Shown here piece after piece: positions 1 to 11,990 of a stretch of DNA of 64,000 bases. The position numbers and the translations under genes were made by a program. This DNA comes from Phaseolus vulgaris (Eukaryota; Streptophyta; Magnoliopsida; Fabales; Fabaceae). The stretch's first letter is position 1, and each line of letters opens with the position of its first letter. A model generated the notes under the pieces. That model did no database searches. It saw only the letters and a program-made list of their open reading frames with translations, and was not told the DNA's origin. Location of the stretch: assembly GCF_000499845.2 (NCBI RefSeq), contig NC_023751.2, positions 33,478,309 through 33,542,308 of the forward strand, written 5' to 3'.

Positions 1-684
1 CGTGATCCACTCAATTGATTGGAAAATAAAAGGAAAACGAAACAAAAGGAATAAAAAAGTGAGATAGTGAGAAATAGAGAAGAGTTGAAAACAAATAGAA
101 AAGGGAAAAGGTGTGGTGGTATCCAAGACTGGTTGGTTGGAGTTGGAAGAGAAGACTGTTTTGGGAGAGTTGAGAATGAAAAGTAGTGACACCTATGAGA
201 CTACCAAAGGACCCGTGAAAGCTTACCTCATTTCATTTTGTGCGATTTTTAAGTTATATGGGTTAATTTTTCACCATCATATAACTAAACTATTATAAAT
301 TTATAATTTCTAAAATATTTTGCGTCAGCTAAACCTACAAAATTTCAATAAAATATTTTTTTTTGCGTCGAATAAGCCTCCATCAAAGTTAAATTAGTTT
401 TAAAATTTTTGGAAATTATTTAGTGGTGGCCTAACCTACACTTAATGCAATTATTTTTCTCCCAAATTTAGTGTCTCATTTGTGTTTCCTTAACTGACAC
501 AAATAAATTAATTTTATTTAATTATTTTTTACAATGATTTGCGTGGATTTTTTGTGTGTTTGACCAACGCTATCTATTTTACTTTTTTTTCTTGTTCACT
601 TTGCGTAGGCTTAATCAATGCAAATAGCGTCTGTCTGTTGGTCCACGCTTTCAATGACATCTAAATCTTATTATTTTTGTAGTG
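1..684. mobile_element. CACTA-type terminal region (one end only)
   Basis: The segment ends at 684 in TTTTTGTAGTG, the complement of the CACTACAAAAA terminus usual for plant CACTA transposons. Before it, short G+C-richer motifs of the form GCGTnnGCTnAACCTAC recur at irregular spacing in an A+T-rich background, as in CACTA subterminal repeats; related motifs occur at 55.7-59.0 kb. The other end lies outside the window. A 61-codon open frame at 113-298 has no recognisable domain and is not called as a gene. Confidence 0.4.
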
Positions 685-2573
685 ATCGTAGAGTCGTTTA
701 GTATTTCTTATTAATCTTGACTTTTAAGAGAGAAGTTTTACATTCGTTATACGATATTTTGTATTTTTTTAAAGAAAATTGAAACATATCTTTGTATTTC
801 AATTTTATTTATTTATTATTTATTGATTAAAAAAAATCATAACACAGATGTTTTAAACCTATTTCCTCTCGACAGAGGGATACACTAGAATTTCCCAAAT
901 TTGTTCGATAGTGTTTGGTAAAAGAGAAAGTCATTGAATGCATGTTTGGTTTTGACTCAGGTATAATAATATAGAATCTACAAATAGCTTTTGCAGAATT
1001 AATAAACGCGTCTAAAACACAGAAGATTTCAAACACATTCTACAAGGAGAGAAAAAACTTAACGTTGAAAAGCGTGTGAAGCCATCGCATGCAATATTTG
1101 CCATGGAAAAGACAGATTGAAAGATAAGAGAAAGAAGAAAAAAAGAAAAGAGTTTGGAAAAAATATTTACATTGAAATCCATCTTGATAATCTCCATAAC
1201 AAAAATGTTTTATTTTTGTATAAATTATTAAAATGAATTACGATTGGAAACCTTCCAAACAAGGAATGGAATTAATATTATTCCATTTGTTATAAAAGCC
1301 CCACTCCAATAAAATGCTAATGACATTTTTTGAGTTTTCATAAGTGATTTCGTAATAAGTTTGTAATATTAATTACCATATATAGTGTTCCATAAATGTG
1401 CATTAAAAGGACCATAACGAAAGTCATAAATTCCTTCATAAATTTCTTGATACTTTAGATGATACATGCATTCTCACATGGTGGATCCACAAATTTACGA
1501 ACCACATTAATTATGTCTTAAATGTTAGACATAACAATTAGTATACTTGTAAAAAGTCAAACAAAGTTGGAGCTCAACATGGGATAAGAGACAAATATGC
1601 AACAGTTATACAAAAATTTGGATTCTTAAAAAAAAAACATAGAAGTGGTTTTTCCTCTATCAGAGTTCTAACCTCATTTACCTAAGAAAAAAAATATAAT
1701 CTTAATTACTAAACTAATAGAAGTCACATAAAAAAAAATAGTAAGTGTATGCTTGTTCTAATATTTGGTTACGAATCCATATTGCAAATGTGAAAAAATA
1801 TAATTTGTTTTAAATAATTTTAACTTGAATATAGATAATGCATATGTTTAACTTAATTTGACGCGAAATCATATATATGTACTAAATAACTTTTATCGAA
1901 AAACAATAAAAGTAAGGACTTAAAAATGTGGCATATACATCCATAAGTTGTTAGTTTAAATAATATTATACTCAAATATACGAATATAACTTTAAAATGT
2001 TTGAAAATCTTATTTTCTTCCAAAATTTGGGATTAATTAATCAAGAAATGACATATGAACATAAATACCTTTGTGCTTAAAATTTGTAAAAAATGTTTAT
2101 ATTAGTTCACGGTTATGAGAGACTAGTTGCTTAAACATTCTTATTAAGAAAATTTACGAATTTCAAGTTTTTACAAGCATTTTCAAAAAAGATAACATAA
2201 TACAAAATCTTAACACTACAAGATCCAATCATACTTATGAAATCCTTCCACAAGCAAATCTTGATAACCATAACCAAAAAACCACACTTACAAACACTTA
2301 AAAATAAAACTAGAATAAAATCACTTGGACAATGAAGAACAAAAGAAACTCCATCTAGAATTCAGTGAGATGCAACACTTTAAACTTGAAAGTTTTGAAA
2401 AATTTGCCTTTTTTTAGCACATTTTATATTGAATGTTACACTGGTTAGTGTTTATTACCATTAATTGATGTATATATTACATTGTTTATATGTTTCACTT
2501 TCTGCATCTTTGTTTTTAATCAATGTAAAATTTAGATCTTGTAGGGAGTTGACATAATACATTGAACTTTTAA
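685..2573. other. A+T-rich intergenic stretch
   Basis: No convincing coding region, RNA gene or bounded repeat was recognised. Short open frames on the minus strand near 827-1197 lack any family signature and have A+T-driven composition. Confidence 0.5.
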
Positions 2574-3413
2574 GCACTACATGAAATAAATATTTTGATC
2601 ATATGATTAATATTATTCGTATAATGATAATTACTATTATTATTATAATTCTTCTTCTTATTATTATTAATATAGGAATAATATAGTAGTAATAATATTA
2701 ATAATGTTAATAATAATTAATGTTATTAATAGTATTAAAAATAACATTAATAATATTTATAATAATAATATTATCATTTTCATACTATTGTTAATCTTAA
2801 TATTAATATTAATAATATTATTAGTAATGTTAATAATAATATTTATAAATTAAAAATTATATTTATATAATTAATATAAATAATATTAATATTGTTAATA
2901 GTAATATTAATAATATTATTATTAGATCTTGATAATAATAATTATAATAAAAGTAATATTAATAATAATAACATTAACCATATTAATAATATTAGTAATT
3001 TTATTACTAATGTTAATAATAAAAATAAAATTAACAATATTATTAATAATGTTAATAATATCAACCATATACAAATTAAAAATAATAATATGAATAATTT
3101 ATTAATAATAATGATCATATTAATAATAACTATAATTTGTACATATGTTTAAATTTTATCCATAGGTAACAATCCGTATGTAATATCCATAGGTAAAAGT
3201 TTCTTGCCTCAACCCACCATAATTAAATACAAATTTTACCTATTGATTTTTTCCGCCAAACTATTTTATTATTAAATACAAAAAATTTTGTAGGTAACTT
3301 ATTTTTATTTATAGATAATAATTCGTATGTAAGTCCCAATTTACATACAGATCCATACAGATCCAAATCTATACGTAAATATTAGTAAGTAATAGCAAAT
3401 TTTCTTGTAATAT
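2574..3413. mobile_element. Non-autonomous CACTA-like repeat with AAT-rich core
   Basis: It begins near CACTACATGAAAT and ends near TTTTCTTGTAATA, a decayed match to CACTA-type inverted ends. The core (about 2600-3140) is a low-complexity run of AAT/ATT triplets. The 3' part (about 3160-3390) holds degenerate copies of a GTAGGTAATnnCCGTA-like motif. The same order, AAT-rich core then these motifs then TTTTGTAGTG, recurs at 54.7-55.2 kb, which supports a repeat family. The 86-codon frame inside is a composition artefact. Confidence 0.45.
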
Positions 3414-5061
3414 GAATAATTTTGATAATTGATGTTAATGTTAATTTGGTACATTAGTTAGGTTAAAAATTTCATATTCATCTTTATATCAAAATTTCAT
3501 AGTTTAATTAGTTTAGATAGTAAGAAATTATCTACTTTGTTAGTATTACATAAGTCTCTTGGGAAAATAATACTTAAACTTTTCATTTTACTACTTATAC
3601 GCTTCGATACACTTGCCAATGTTGTAATAGTGGGTTGATGAACATTGTTTTATTCACACTTTAAAACTTTAACCATAGATTCTTAGACTATAATCATGAA
3701 TAAATTCATTGTTTTAATTCAGATTCATCTAATTGAATTTATTTTGGCCTTAATTGCTAGTTTTGTGCTTTTAGCCAAAGTAGACGATTTAAAGGAAGTT
3801 TCTACCTCTGCGAAGGGGCCAAATACGCGAAAGTTCAAGTTGTTTTCTTGAATCAAAATAGAAAATGAAATCTAAGTTAAAGAATTAGAAAATAAAATCT
3901 ACAATATCTTAGAAACGGATATTCTACAAGAATACAAAGAAATAGACTTCGTGATAAAAGTGAAAAAAGAATCCGAGAATTCTAAATAGTTAGAAACTGA
4001 TAAACTTTGAACAAAATCTGAACATAAATATATTTCCAAAATCGATGAAGCAAAAATACCTATAAAAACCTGCAAGCTTCAAGGAGAAAACATCAAGCTT
4101 CGGAGTTTGACAGTGGTGTTAGAAAAACATGTCATTAGGGTTTTTTTTTCTTCATTGTAATCCTTTCATTTTTCCTCCATATGGAAGACTAAAATTATTA
4201 GGGTTGATTCTCTTGTGATTTTTGCAATTAATTTTGTGGTTTCTGTTCAATAAAATTTTATTCTTAAATTCTTTATAGCAAATTGTGTTTTACCATTGGT
4301 CTTTCTGAAATTTGATTTTTGTCAAAAGAGTCATTTTTTAATGCTTGTTGAGAATTCATTTCTTTTTTTTAATTGATTTTCTTTGTTGTTTCTCTTAGTC
4401 TTAATCAATCTCTTGTTTGTTTAATTCAAGAGATAGAAGATAAACATCTTAGGAGTAGACGTTGGAACTAGTGAGATAGTGAATACATTAGTGAACGTTT
4501 GTTATGCTGATAAGATTTTATTGAATTTGATTAAGTTTGACACAGTGTGAGGACTAAAAGAGGACAAATCTTAAAGAAAATCAATGATGAATTCATTGTT
4601 GAATAAACTTGAGAGTTAACCTGTGTCCTTTTATTGTTTTATATACTTTATTTTTTTTGCATAACAATATCGACCCCTTTTATTTTCATTGTTATTCCTG
4701 ACCGTTTTGATTGTAGATAAGTTTTTAATAATGTCTTAACTAGATTTACTACTGAATTAATTGGAAGACGACTTAATATAATCTGACATTATTTATATTA
4801 TCATATCTTTGGTGTTAGACAGTCTAACATTGTATTAGATGATCTCCACTAAAATCCTTTTAATCAAGTAATTACCCTATAAAGATGGTTAACTTCTTCT
4901 TCATGATGGGTTTTGGTCTATCTATTTATCTCTTGGAGTAAGTATTTTTCTCATATTCTTCTCATCTTGAGGTGTGTATCTAAAATTTTCTTATTTCTAA
5001 TGCATTTTTAATATTAAAATATATTTCTAAAATTGTGCAATTTTTTATTTATATCCTACTA
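3414..5061. other. Intergenic stretch without a recognised gene
   Basis: A+T-rich sequence with no supported open frame. The part around 4130-4700 resembles untranslated or LTR-like sequence (pyrimidine runs, polyadenylation-like signals), but no paired boundary was found. Confidence 0.4.
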
Positions 5062-5392
5062 GTTTATGTTTTATTGTTTTTTTTTTATCAGCAATGAATA
5101 AATAAAATTAAAGGGGATACTTCAGGGGTATCCCAACCCATATACATATCTCTCCTTTATGGTTCGAACAAAACAACCTTAAAGTGAGAAAACCATACCC
5201 AATCAAGAAAAACCATGTTCTCGGGGAGGATCCACTCGGGAAAACCCCATCTCATTGCTCTTATACGGTTAACAGACATCTTTATCGAACCAGCACAAAC
5301 CCGGCGATGTGTCAACCTCGGTAATTTTCAGTACCTGATCTTCCGTTCTTCGAATACGGCAATGATACACAACTTCACCGACCACTTCATGG

Positions 5393-5815
5393 AGATCGCC
5401 GCTTCATCGACCGGCGATCATGTTTACCTTTGCCTTCGGCGACCACCGACTAGCGCATGGAGATCGCCATTTCAAGTTTCGACGACCACCAGCTACGCAC
5501 GCAAGGAGATCGTCGTTTCCTCGACCGGCGATCATGTTTACCTTTGCCTTCGGCGACCACCGACTAGCGCATGGAGATCGCCATTTCAAGTTTCGACGAC
5601 CACCAGCAACGCACGCAAGGAGATCGCCGTTTCCTCGACCGGCGATCATGTTTACCTTTGCCTTCGGCGACCACCGACTAGTGCATGGAGATCACCATTA
5701 CAAGTTTCGACGACCAACAGCTACGCACACATGGAGATCGCCGTTTCATCAACCGACGATCATGTTTACCTTTGCCTTCGGCAACCACCGACTAGCACAT
5801 GGAGATCGCCATGCC
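5393..5815. repeat. Four tandem copies of a 114-bp unit inside the LINE 3' region
   Basis: The marker CATGTTTACC starts at 5419, 5533, 5647 and 5761, exactly 114 bp apart. Units are highly similar and G+C-rich compared with the surroundings. Because 114 is divisible by 3 and the unit lacks stops in several frames, long open frames appear on both strands (5215-6012 and 5420-5866 on +, 5404-5649 on -). These predicted peptides are repetitive, with no known domain. Confidence 0.9.
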
Positions 5816-6047
5816 TGCCAGATTCCCTCAACACCAACAAGAGCCAGGTCAGCCACTTCACCATAACACCTTCCATTGCCACCTGCTTTCTCCCCAGCCC
5901 CAACACCGGGGATCCTCTTGTACCAAACAGCCCCTTTGAAGGCTTTCTGCCAAGCCGCTCTTCTGCTCTTGATGACAACTCCACTATTTACCTCTGTTCC
6001 TGCAGCACCTAATGCCTCTCCTCAAGAAAAACTTTTCCAGCAACCCG

Positions 6048-6332
6048 TTACTTGAAGCTTTTGATACAGATAAATGGATTTAGGACCCAATCAGCCAGAG
6101 AATAGCTACAGCGGTGACCTTTATGCTTTAACCATTGCCATGATTTGAGTTGAGCCAACAAGAAAGTCTCTTCCGCATCAACAACACCTTGTTTGAACAC
6201 AACAGAATTCCTATGCTCCCAAATACTCCTCACTACACATGCCCAAACTCCTTTCCACAAGAGATTTTGCTTACTACTCACTTGGGGCAAGCAGAAATTT
6301 TCAAAGTGCATCAGAGGAACATTGTGCTGCAC
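6048..6332 (-). pseudogene. LINE ORF2 C-terminal tail fragment
   Basis: This 94-residue frame carries the tryptophan-rich block typical of the region after reverse transcriptase in plant L1-type ORF2 proteins: a GVWACVVRSIWEHRN-like stretch, a VVFKQGVVD-like stretch, then a short helix ending LKSWQWLK. The same block is seen in the LINE fragment at 61067-61404, in the same order. Endonuclease and reverse transcriptase are absent because of 5' truncation, so no activity is expected. Confidence 0.75.
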
Positions 6333-6366
6333 AAACGAGATGCCAATCCGTTTATGTTTTATTGTT

Positions 6367-7324
6367 CTTAGTATTTTTCTAATGTAGAACCTATTTTAAA
6401 TGTTTCTTATATATTTTTATTATTTAATCTTATTATTATTATTATTATTAATTATAGGAACAATATTTTTGGAAAATGATTAAAATTTACTATTAAATAA
6501 AAAAATTATTTTTTATTGTAATTGTATGAATTAAAACTCCAATATGAAAACATTGAAAAAAAATATATAGAAAGGAGCATGCATATATAAATATGTTATT
6601 AAAATTGCATAAATTATACACGAAAAAGATGAACCTGTCTAATACGCAACTTGTATATACCACAAGACCCAAAAGAGATGGAACATTCATCTTCGCTCCA
6701 TAGTTTTCTACGTAATATGATTTTTTACTTCATAAAAGAATAATATTATTTTTTAATGATTTTAAATTTATCCATCTAATTAATATTCTTAATATTACAG
6801 TTATTGTAATTTAAATCTAAAAAAACTCGTTTATAAGATAAGATTTGAACATTTATATATTATATATTCCATCGTAGTATAGTAATTAACACGAGATATA
6901 AAGAAACATGTCTAACATTCAAAATTAGACATTTCAAAATGGAACATTTGCATGTGCATCAATAGCATCTAACAGTGGTATACCTGGCTAAACAATTATT
7001 AGAATAGACTTAATACTACATTTCAAATATATAAATTTTAATTAATACTATATTAAATATATATAAATTTTACTTAATGCTTAATATTACTATATTAAGT
7101 AATGTGCTTCAATTCCAAACTTAAAGGGTTGATTTCTTAAAGCAGAGTATTTATTTGAAGTCACAGTAAACTACTTTATTTCAATTGCATGCAACCTTAG
7201 TTAGGTTTTCATACTTTATATCATTAAACTACCATAATTCAATAATCATAAATACATGTTTCAATTTTAATTCAATTTTTGTTTTGTGTCACGGGTCTTC
7301 CAAGTTCATTGATCAAAGATCAAT

Positions 7325-7327
<3 letters not shown>
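6367..7327. other. A+T-rich intergenic stretch
   Basis: No supported gene. Short open frames here are A+T-driven and match no family that I recognise. Confidence 0.45.

Positions 7328-7365
<38 letters not shown>
7328..7365. repeat. (TA)n microsatellite
   Basis: Uninterrupted TA dinucleotide run of about 38 bp. A second, shorter run lies at about 7610-7628. Confidence 0.95.
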
Positions 7366-7367
<2 letters not shown>

Positions 7368-7738
7368 GAGTGTTGGTTGTCCAACAAAATTTTCTACAAA
7401 AATGGAACATAACAAAAATACACAAGTGCCTAATTTGTAAACCAAACCTATGAGATTTTTTATTGAAAAAAATTGGATTATTAATTTTGTACAAGTGGCA
7501 ATAGCACGAAAGCAAGCTGTAAACGCGCTTTTCTTGTTGGGGCATCACCGCATCTTTAAAGCAGGTCTCTTTCCACTTCATTGCTTTCTCAATAGTCAGA
7601 CAGACATTCATATATATATATATATATAATCATAATAATATAAATTTATATGATATGAAATTTTGAACTTAGTCCCACCAAACAAAAAATGCCTTTGATA
7701 AATGATGTGGTTAGCTATAAACTAACATGTATTAAATA

Positions 7739-8652
7739 GGTATAATTACTTTTTTATATATATTTAGGTTTAAAAAAATCAATTTACTATAATGGTTTAA
7801 AAAAATCAATTTGATCTCAAGTTTTTTAAAAAAATATATAATTTGGTTCCTTCTATGAACAACTTTAAATGATGATTATGTGGCACACTATATGGTACAG
7901 TTGGATTCTGCGTATTATGCACAATTATAATTAATTATATTTATTTTTAATTTTTGAATATTATTTTTTCTCTGCACAAACTCTAAACCCAAACTCATAA
8001 GCGAAATCACGGGTGCAACTTCAACTAGATGGGAGACATTTGGTGCAACCGGTGTAAGAGGAGTTCCGACAATTGTTCTCCAAGTTGCGAACGGAGGCGA
8101 TAGAAGTGGTATTTCTGTGGGAGAAAAACGTTACGTTGCGTTGCAAGTTAGGAATGTTATTTAGTGGGGTTTGATGACACAGAAGTAGAGAATGGCGTCG
8201 CAAATAGTGTTGGGTTGGGGTATTCAGATGTTGCGGGTGAGGAGTGAGTCTTGGAGTGAGTTGACGCATTTCTAGGAGTCGTCAGGCATCATGGAGAGAA
8301 AATTTGTGTTGAGCGTGGTGCAACCACACTATTGCAATTAAAAAATCCTAATCTCATTGCTCACTCACTCATTGCAATTCAAAAAACTCTAACCCCCCAT
8401 TTCGAAAAACCTTAATCCCCAATTGATTTTCACTAATTTGTCAATTCACTCCACTTGCCACCTCACACACACCTAATCCCACTTCTCTCTGCCACATAAA
8501 CAACACTTGACGCCGTAAGATATGATTTAATGGAAATGACCAATTTGGATACTTTTTAAAAAACATAAGGACCAAATTGATTTTTAAAAAAAAACCACTA
8601 TACTAAATTGAATATTGATTCTAAATGTAGGGACCAATAAGGTAATTATACC
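7739..8652. mobile_element. Mutator-like non-autonomous element with 9-bp target duplication
   Basis: The 914-bp element is bounded by perfect 11-bp inverted ends GGTATAATTAC (left) and GTAATTATACC (right). The looser inverted similarity runs further in, including AAAAATCAATTT-like blocks on both sides. It is flanked by the 9-bp direct repeat TATTAAATA at 7730-7738 and 8653-8661. A 9-bp duplication is the hallmark of Mutator-like transposition. The middle (about 7980-8520) is richer in G+C and has an 82-codon minus-strand frame (8021-8269) with no recognised domain; it could be captured sequence. No transposase is present. Confidence 0.8.
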
Positions 8653-8661
8653 TATTAAATA

Positions 8662-10439
8662 TATGGGTATATAAAAAACATGGAAAAAATAAAGTTATGC
8701 ATTTTGTCCTTCTAACCCATAATTATCAAGAGACAATATGTGGAAAATGAAAAATTTAATTATGGAGTTGAGAGTCTTATATTTGGTAGAGATAAAGATA
8801 AATAAAATAAGGAATGTATAAGAAAAAAAATTATAAATTTATTATTTAATTTTTTTGAATTGAAGATGATATCAAATCTTTTGTATGAGTTGACTCATGA
8901 ATTATCGGAATCATATCTCCTCGATTAAATATTGATTATCCCATATACAAGACAATCTATCCAATCACAAAAATTAAAATTATTAATTTTGAATCACACT
9001 TCAATAAAAAAATACCACCAATCACTATACATCTAAAACAATTATAGTAGTTGTAAGTTTATTCGATATACCAATATATTTGGAAAAACATAAAAAAGTT
9101 ACCTTCAAAATCCTAAAAAATTTCATCCCTTGAAGCATGATTAGGTCTAAACAACCAACTTACACTAATGTTAAATACAAACAACCAACTTCATTCATGT
9201 TAAATACAATTGAGCAAATATGGATGTCAATAGTCAAATGTAGTTCGACAACCTCTTATTGTTCTCTTGTACTCATTGCACAATTAAATTAATAGTTTGA
9301 CAATTAGAAATATACTCGACGCGTAAGTTATTTATTATTTTGTTTTCTATGTTATATGATTTCATAGTTAATAGAGTCTTAATGTATGTAACTATTTATA
9401 GAGCTATAAAGCTCATTTGAGGTTGCACGACTTCCACATGTTGCTAGAAAGAAGTTACAATACATTACACCAAATGTAAGTAATTCATATTATATTCATT
9501 ACAATATATAAATTATTATATTATAATATTTGTATTTAACTTGTGCTCACATAAATGTTAATTTCATCTTAAATATTTGATTATGTAGATATCCAATGAT
9601 TCATCTTCATTGAAAGAGGAAGTGTTAAAAGAGGTCCGAGAACAATAGACTTTATTTTTTTTTAAGTATTTACTGTAAATGATCATGTTAGAATTATCTA
9701 ACAATTTTGTATGAACTTGAACATATTAACTTTAGTATATTTTAAAATTATTTATGTATTAGACCACTAAGATTTTATTTGAAAATATTTGCTTGAGAAA
9801 TGTGTTTATTATGCAAGTTATGTTATGCAAGTATGAAAATGAATATATCACAAAAAGTTAAAAAAAAAAAATACACTCTCTATGGTTATTGCTATATATG
9901 TCTTAAAAAGTATTACTTTCTATCACTAGTTTGACCTTAACCATCATAAAAGTTAATACATTATGTGACAATTAAAACATCATTGATCATAGAAACTGGG
10001 TGTAATTTCAACCGTAATAGAAAATAGGCACAAACATAGGAATGTAACATATATTAATGCTTTTATTATGAGGAATTGTTTAGAACCGATATAGAAGGTG
10101 AATTTTCTATTACGTTTATACAATCATTATAAAAAAAATAAATTTTCTATGTCTCTTGTATCAATGACAGTTCTAAAATAATTTATATTATTAATAAAAA
10201 ATTATAAAATGGTCTCTAAATTGATATTTAACTTTAGTTACCAAAGTATTAACTACACAGTGACTAAATTAGAATATAAAGTAGTTAGAAACTAAAACTT
10301 TAGTAATTAATGTTAGATACCAATTTAGAAATTACTTTATAAATTTTTATTATTAATAGAAACTATTTTAAATATTAAAAAAAATAGTTTATAAAATATA
10401 TTTAACATAGTTAATATAATAATTAATTATTTTTCTCTC
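8662..10439. other. A+T-rich intergenic stretch with decayed repeats
   Basis: No supported gene. The part around 10180-10390 has AGAAACTAAAACTTT-like motifs related to the foldback element at 54316-54695 and may be a decayed relative. Confidence 0.4.
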
Positions 10440-11468
10440 TAAATATCTCGCTTGGGTGAGACATCACGCTTGGGTGAGAATGGGTCTCGCTCAAGCGAAA
10501 ATTATCTTGCTTGAGCGAGATTGAACCTAAGAGCATCTAAAATTTCATCTCAGGTCTCGCTTGAGCGAGGTTCCTTCTCGATTGAGCGAAAAAAGACCCG
10601 AGAGTACCCCATCCTTTCATTCTATTCTCGCTTGGGTGAGAATTATCTTGCCTGAGGGAGATATGCAGAAAATCTGCATAATTCTGCCTAATTCCATCAT
10701 CCAGAGTCAAACAAAAACAATTTTAACAACTCGTTCACTTCAAGAGTAACTTACACTATATCAACTATACAAATCAACCCATTTTTCCGAATCAAACAAA
10801 AACATCTACCATAAATCATTCATATCAAAATCAACATATTCCCATTATATTTCAAGCAATACCTTGCTTTGGTCATAAACAACCCATCCTGCAAAAAAAA
10901 TTTGGAACTGGTGATCACGACACCCCCACATCCAGATATTCTAGTCTATGGTTCTATTGGAAATTTAAAACTAGCTTCCCTTACCTGAACTTTATCAAAT
11001 GCTCACTAAGAGCTTCAATCCTATAATTGTTCAAAGGGCTTAACCTGCACCACAAAGTCCTAATAAAAATTCTAACTATATCACTAGGACCCTGAGCTAA
11101 CATAGACTAATTATGAAGATAAAAACATCACATGCAATCTTAAACTAAAGGCAAACCTAACCAGATCAAAATTAACTCAAAGGAAAAGGAACCAGAATAA
11201 ACTTACTCTATCTGAGATTTTGATATGGCATTCTTGTAGAGTTCACTTTTAGAAGTCCAATGGTGAACTCCGATCGTTGATCTGATGAGCGAGGAGGTTA
11301 AAATCTTAGAGAAAAAATGAGTGTTTAGAGAGATGATGGTTCTTTTAAAATAAAACTTGAATAACTGAATTTTTATTTATATATACTTTTCACTTTAATA
11401 ATAAAATATTCAAGTGTCATTTTAATTGTACCACTTCTACTCTAAGACTAATTTTCTCGGTCCTTACA
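10440..11468. repeat. Fragment of the long LTR family (second copy at 30.6-32.6 kb)
   Basis: This is a diverged copy of the right half of 30569-32624. It starts in the block of CTCGCTTGAGCGAG-like palindromes and ends at the same terminus CGGTCCTTACA (11458-11468). The shared order of features is clear by eye. The left half is missing, so this is a truncated fragment. The 62-codon frame at 10561-10749 lies within the repeat and is not a gene. Confidence 0.75.
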
Positions 11469-11990
11469 TAAAATATGATATACAAACTTGTATACCAAAA
11501 CAATGTATATTTCTATGTATGCTTCATAGATTACTTTGTTATTAGCCTGTCATTTTGTTTAGCTAGACAAACTTTATGTTTTGACTTATATGGTTAATTA
11601 TGTTATTATTAGTTTATACACATTGTAATTTAGTTGCGAAATGAGAGAAATTATACACATATTTGTATTGATCACTTAACTTTTTTTTGTTTGAGGGTGT
11701 TTTTTTATAGATTGTTGTATTTATGTTCTTGTATGTGTTTATCAATAATTGATTTATAAATATACCACTTTTTCTTCAATACATCATTTCTTTGATATTT
11801 TTTTTACGCATTTTTGTTCTGTGCTCGTTAGATCGTCTAGTTTTCTTTACATGTTTTTTCATGAACTTCTTTATCGGATACCTAACAAACTATTATCAAG
11901 GTTTCAGTTCTAATTCTTTCTGCATCTGTTGGTGGTTGATTCTTGATCAAGATTAGTCTCTTTTATTTGTTTCTTTATCATGAAGAATAT
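11469..11990. other. Intergenic stretch before a copia relic
   Basis: A+T-rich, no open frame of note. It may include the decayed 5' end of the copia relic that follows, but no LTR pair was found. Confidence 0.35.

Larger units (their letters stand above)
5079..6349 (-). mobile_element. 5'-truncated LINE (L1 type) with 17-bp target duplication
   Basis: The insertion lies between two copies of GTTTATGTTTTATTGTT (5062-5078 and 6350-6366), a 17-bp target duplication. On the minus strand it ends in a poly(A) tail, seen as the T-run from 5077 to 5086. The minus-strand frame 6048-6332 encodes the C-terminal tail of an L1-type ORF2 protein. Between this tail and the poly(A) lie four tandem 114-bp units. 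Two other insertions (60881-61404 and 46050-46271) share the 3' end. It lacks the endonuclease and reverse transcriptase, so it is a dead-on-arrival copy. Confidence 0.88.

Noticed and set aside
2892..3152. Asn/Ile-rich open frame
   Set aside because: Produced by an AAT/ATT low-complexity array.
5215..6012. 265-codon open frame with four internal repeats, plus overlapping frames on both strands
   Set aside because: The frame follows from a stop-free 114-bp tandem repeat inside a LINE; three frames are open and none has a known domain.
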